DNA of 64,000 nt from Micromonospora echinaurantiaca. Lineage in GTDB: Bacteria; Actinomycetota; Actinomycetes; Mycobacteriales; Micromonosporaceae. Below, piece by piece: positions 61,202-64,000 of this stretch. Below the pieces are notes generated by a model that did no database searches, was not told the DNA's origin, and worked only from the letters and a program-made list of their open reading frames with translations. Numbering within the stretch: the stretch's first letter is position 1; each line of letters starts with the position of its first letter. The position numbers and the translations under genes are program-made. Location of the stretch: the NCBI RefSeq assembly GCF_900090235.1, contig NZ_LT607750.1, forward strand, positions 2,988,501 through 3,052,500, given 5' to 3'.

Positions 61202-64000
61202 TCAGCCGAGGGTGATGCGTCCTTCCCCGTCGTGGCGGAGGCGGCCGCTGGTCAGGGCGACCTGGAGGCCGTACCGGAGCAGCTTGTCGATCTTGTCGGT
61301 GCGCCGCCGGTAGCCGAGGCGCTCCAGCCCGGCGCGCAGCAGCCGCTCCTCGTCCATTCGCGGCACGTCCCGCAGGACGTGTGCGAACGCGTTGGCCACC
61401 TCCTCCGGCGGGATCTCCTCGAACGCCCGGTCGTTGCTGGCCTGGGTGACCCGGTACGCGCGGTAGGTCTGCGGGTCCGTCCCCTCGGGCCAGGCGTACC
61501 GGCCCACGGTGGGGTGGTCGTAGAGCCGGCGCGCGTCGACGAGGGTGAGCACGGCGACGCGCCGGTCCTCCCGGGTGCGGAGGAAACCGAACCGGGCCAG
61601 CGCCAGGCGGGCCAGCCGGTGCTGTTCGATCGGCCCCTCGGCGGCGAGGATCTCGCGCAACGCCTCCCGGACCAGCCCGCGCACCCGCTGGTCGCTGCCG
61701 AGCAGGTCGAGGTCGCTCTGGTCACCGAGCGGCGTTCCGGCGTACGGGACGAACGGGCTGACCGCGATGCCGCCAGTGGCCGCCGGTGGTGCGATCGCGA
61801 CGGGAGCCGGCGCCGCCGATGCTGTCACGACCGGAGCCGGCGCGGGTGGGGCGGCCAGGCCGGTGACGGGTGCCGGCGACGTGTCGGCGGGGTCGGCCTG
61901 CCCCGCGACGGGTGGCCGGGAGAACTCGACGTCGTCGGTCGGACCGGACTGCGCGACGCGCGGCTGCGTGACCTCCTCGCCGGCTCGGGGCGACGGCAGG
62001 TCGACCTCGTTGCCAGGCGCGGCGGCCTCCGTCGGCTCGGCCGCGGCGGCCTCGGCTCGGGCGATCGCCTCGTCGACCCGCTGTACCAGGGCGGACCGGT
62101 CGTGGATCCACGCCGGCAGCCAGAACCGGACGACCTCCGGCCAGCCCATGATCGACCGGAGCAGCCCCGGCGCGGAATCCCGGTCGGCCACGGTCGGGCG
62201 GGCGCCCCAGTCCGGGCCGTCGAGCATGACGGCCACCTGCCAGCGAACCGATCCCGGCCGGCGCACGGCGATGTCGACGGTGAAGTCGGACAGGCCGTGC
62301 GAGGTCCGTACTTCGTAGCCCTGCTCGCGCAGTGCCGCCGCGACCTCGTCGCGGATCCGGCTGCGCCGCTCGGTCCGGTCGGTGACCAGGTCGCCCAGGC
62401 GGTCCGCGCCGGCGGCGGCCATCTCGCAGTACGCCCGCAGGTGCTGGGTGCCCACCGCCGAGGTGCGGGACAAGTCGATGTCGGATGGGTCGAACGACGA
62501 GAACAGCACGACCTGGCGGCGGGCCCGGGTGATGGCGACGTTCAGCCGCCGCTCGCCGCCGGCCTGGCTGAGCGGGCCGAAGTTCAGCGGAAGCTGGCCG
62601 GTCTCTGGGTTGGTGGAGAACGCCAGCGAGAACAGCACCACGTCCCGCTCGTCGCCCTGCACGTTCTCCAGGTTCTTCACGAAGATCGGTTCCGGGACGG
62701 CGCCGGAGAGGTGCTCGCGGATGAGCGGTTCGGTGCTGTCCTCCAGCAGGTTGAGGATGAGGTCGCGCTGCTGGATGTTGAAGGTGACCACGCCGATGGA
62801 CTGGCCGGCGGTGGCCGGGTCGTGCAGGCGCCGGGTGATGTCCGCGAGGATGGCCCGCGCCTCGACCTCGTTGGTCCGCGCGCCGCCGCGGTCGTACTGG
62901 CCGTCGACCCGGCGCCAGGTGATGCCGGCGGAGCCGCTGGCGCCGGGCGACGGCAGGCTGGAGAGCTTGTTGTCGTAGTAGTAGCGGTTGGAGAAGGCGA
63001 TCAGCGACTCGTCGTGGCTGCGGTAGTGCCAGGACAGCCAGCGCTGCGGCAGGCCCGACTCGACGGTTTCGCTGAGGATGCTCCCCAGGTCCTCCAGCAC
63101 CGGGCCGTCGCCGTCGTCGACCCCGTCGGTGGTGTGGCTGGCCTGCATGATGCTGGTCGGCGGCATCTGCCGGGAGTCACCGACGACCACCACGGCGCTG
63201 CCGCGACCCATCGCGCCGATCGCCTCGGCGACCCGGATCTGCGACGCCTCGTCGAAGATGACCAGGTCGAAGCGCTGACTTCCGGGGGCCAGGAAGTTCG
63301 CCGCCGAGGCGGGGCTGACCAGCACGCACGGCGTCAACGCCAGCACCGCGTCCGGGTACAGCTCGAACAGCTCGCGGAAGGACCGGCCGCCGCGCTTGCG
63401 GCGCAGTTCCGCGGCGAAGTCGGCGAAGCGGCCGCGCCGGTCGGTCGGGCTGAACGGGCGGCGGCGGACCAGCACCGCGGGCAGCCGCTCGGGCAGCGCC
63501 GAGCGCAGCTCACCGGCGGCCGCCTCGAACTGGGTGATCTCGTCGTCGTGCAGCTCCGGGTCGAAGTACTGCAGGCCGCCGGCCCGAACCCGCTCGGCGA
63601 GGGACGCGGCGGCGACGCCGCGCCGGTACGCCTCCTCGGCGAGCTGCGCGGTCACCTCGGCGCGCAGCAGCTGGTCCCGGTAGTCGGTGAGACCGGCGGC
63701 GGCGAGCACGTCGGCGTGGGTGAGCACGGTGGCCCAGCGGCGCAGCGGGAACAGCTCCTCGGTGCGCAGGTCGTGCAGCCAGGTCGCGCCGTCGCGCTGC
63801 CAGGCGTCGACCCAGTGCGCGCCGGCGGACCACAGCGCCAGCTCCGGCTCGCCGGAGCGCAGCACCCCGCGCCAGGCCCGCCACCGGGCGGCGACCCGGT
63901 CCAGCAGGGCCGCGTCGGCGTCGGTGACCCCGCGCTGGAACAGTTCCCAGGCCTGCGGGTGCCGGGCCAGCAGCGTCCGGCCGGCCCGGGTCGCCTCGAC
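61202..64000 (-). CDS. Large SF1 helicase with DUF3320-like tail, N-terminus outside the window
   Basis: The frame is open to the right edge; 932 residues are visible and the protein begins beyond it. Helicase motifs in order: LVIFDEASQIR (motif II), GDSRQMPPT (III), WLSWHYRSHDE (IV), VQGDERDVVLFSLAFS (V) and LNVAITRARRQVVLFSSFD (VI). The Walker A motif lies outside the window. After about residue 520 comes an endonuclease-like region (LREQGYEVRTSHGLSDFTVD and VMLDGPDWGARPTVADRD) of the MTES_1575/Vsr-like type. Then a Pro/Ala-rich linker and a C-terminal DUF3320-like domain. Such DUF4011-DUF3320 helicase-nucleases are suspected defence or DNA-repair factors. Confidence 0.85.
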   Translation of the reverse strand, partial: VEATRAGRTLLARHPQAWELFQRGVTDADAALLDRVAARWRAWRGVLRSGEPELALWSAGAHWVDAWQRDGATWLHDLRTEELFPLRRWATVLTHADVLAAAGLTDYRDQLLRAEVTAQLAEEAYRRGVAAASLAERVRAGGLQYFDPELHDDEITQFEAAAGELRSALPERLPAVLVRRRPFSPTDRRGRFADFAAELRRKRGGRSFRELFELYPDAVLALTPCVLVSPASAANFLAPGSQRFDLVIFDEASQIRVAEAIGAMGRGSAVVVVGDSRQMPPTSIMQASHTTDGVDDGDGPVLEDLGSILSETVESGLPQRWLSWHYRSHDESLIAFSNRYYYDNKLSSLPSPGASGSAGITWRRVDGQYDRGGARTNEVEARAILADITRRLHDPATAGQSIGVVTFNIQQRDLILNLLEDSTEPLIREHLSGAVPEPIFVKNLENVQGDERDVVLFSLAFSTNPETGQLPLNFGPLSQAGGERRLNVAITRARRQVVLFSSFDPSDIDLSRTSAVGTQHLRAYCEMAAAGADRLGDLVTDRTERRSRIRDEVAAALREQGYEVRTSHGLSDFTVDIAVRRPGSVRWQVAVMLDGPDWGARPTVADRDSAPGLLRSIMGWPEVVRFWLPAWIHDRSALVQRVDEAIARAEAAAAEPTEAAAPGNEVDLPSPRAGEEVTQPRVAQSGPTDDVEFSRPPVAGQADPADTSPAPVTGLAAPPAPAPVVTASAAPAPVAIAPPAATGGIAVSPFVPYAGTPLGDQSDLDLLGSDQRVRGLVREALREILAAEGPIEQHRLARLALARFGFLRTREDRRVAVLTLVDARRLYDHPTVGRYAWPEGTDPQTYRAYRVTQASNDRAFEEIPPEEVANAFAHVLRDVPRMDEERLLRAGLERLGYRRRTDKIDKLLRYGLQVALTSGRLRHDGEGRITLG

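Overview
The window is very GC-rich, uses many GTG starts and 1-4 bp start/stop overlaps, and encodes actinobacterial protein types throughout (MFS_3 exporter, Clp ATPase with UVR motif, Tat lipoproteins, FadR-type GntR regulators, IS110/IS701/IS1634-like remnants). This fits a Micromonosporaceae-like actinomycete. That placement is an inference from gene content; no rRNA or tRNA marker was seen in the window.

Layout. (1) 1-2.1 kb: the end of an SDR gene coupled to an MFS exporter. (2) 2.1-21.8 kb: a patchy stress and membrane region. It has a glycosyltransferase remnant, DUF2267, a repeat-bearing protein of unknown function, a broken MscS-STAS chimera, DUF1345, a TMEM175-like channel, two zinc alcohol/formaldehyde dehydrogenases, an MRJP-like protein, a hemerythrin protein lying in one frame with an alpha/beta hydrolase that lacks its nucleophile, a diacylglycerol-kinase remnant, a frameshifted MscS channel, a Clp AAA+ ATPase, an HtpG tail fragment, GNAT and 2H phosphoesterase genes. 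(3) 21.8-39.2 kb: the most coherent part, a sialoglycan-scavenging island. It holds three secreted sialidases (two with a C-terminal LamG-like domain), a GH42 beta-galactosidase, a CE7 esterase, an NAL/DHDPS-family lyase, a Dpp-type ABC transporter (lipoprotein, permease, permease-ATPase fusion, ATPase) and two FadR-type GntR regulators. (4) 39.2-58.2 kb: an accessory region crowded with truncated insertion sequences (IS110, IS21, ISAs1, IS1634-like, IS481, serine recombinase), a 180-bp repeat present three times, and scattered single genes (FAD oxidoreductase, kinase-like phosphotransferases, DUF998, YCII, duplicated-domain lipoprotein, second IF-1, RibD-like reductase, AraC, hydrolase). (5) 58.2-61.2 kb: a TetR gene divergent from a DUF308-like membrane protein and a pyridine-nucleotide disulfide oxidoreductase, with three matching operator-like sites between them. 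(6) 61.2 kb to the end: the C-terminal part of a large SF1 helicase that runs off the window.

The best system-level signal is in region 3. An 11-bp dyad, ACRT-RGG-AYGT, lies upstream of all three sialidase genes, the beta-galactosidase, the ABC transporter operon and both GntR genes, sometimes as two copies. This points to one regulon in which sialic acid and galactose are trimmed from glycans outside the cell, imported by the Dpp-type transporter and cleaved by the lyase. No NanE, NanK, NagA or NagB gene is present in the window, so later steps must be encoded elsewhere or the imported ligand is different.

A second theme is decay. Many genes carry a single frameshift or survive only as C-terminal ends, and no insertion sequence has an intact transposase. 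Some frameshifts lie in runs of C or G and could be sequencing errors rather than true mutations.
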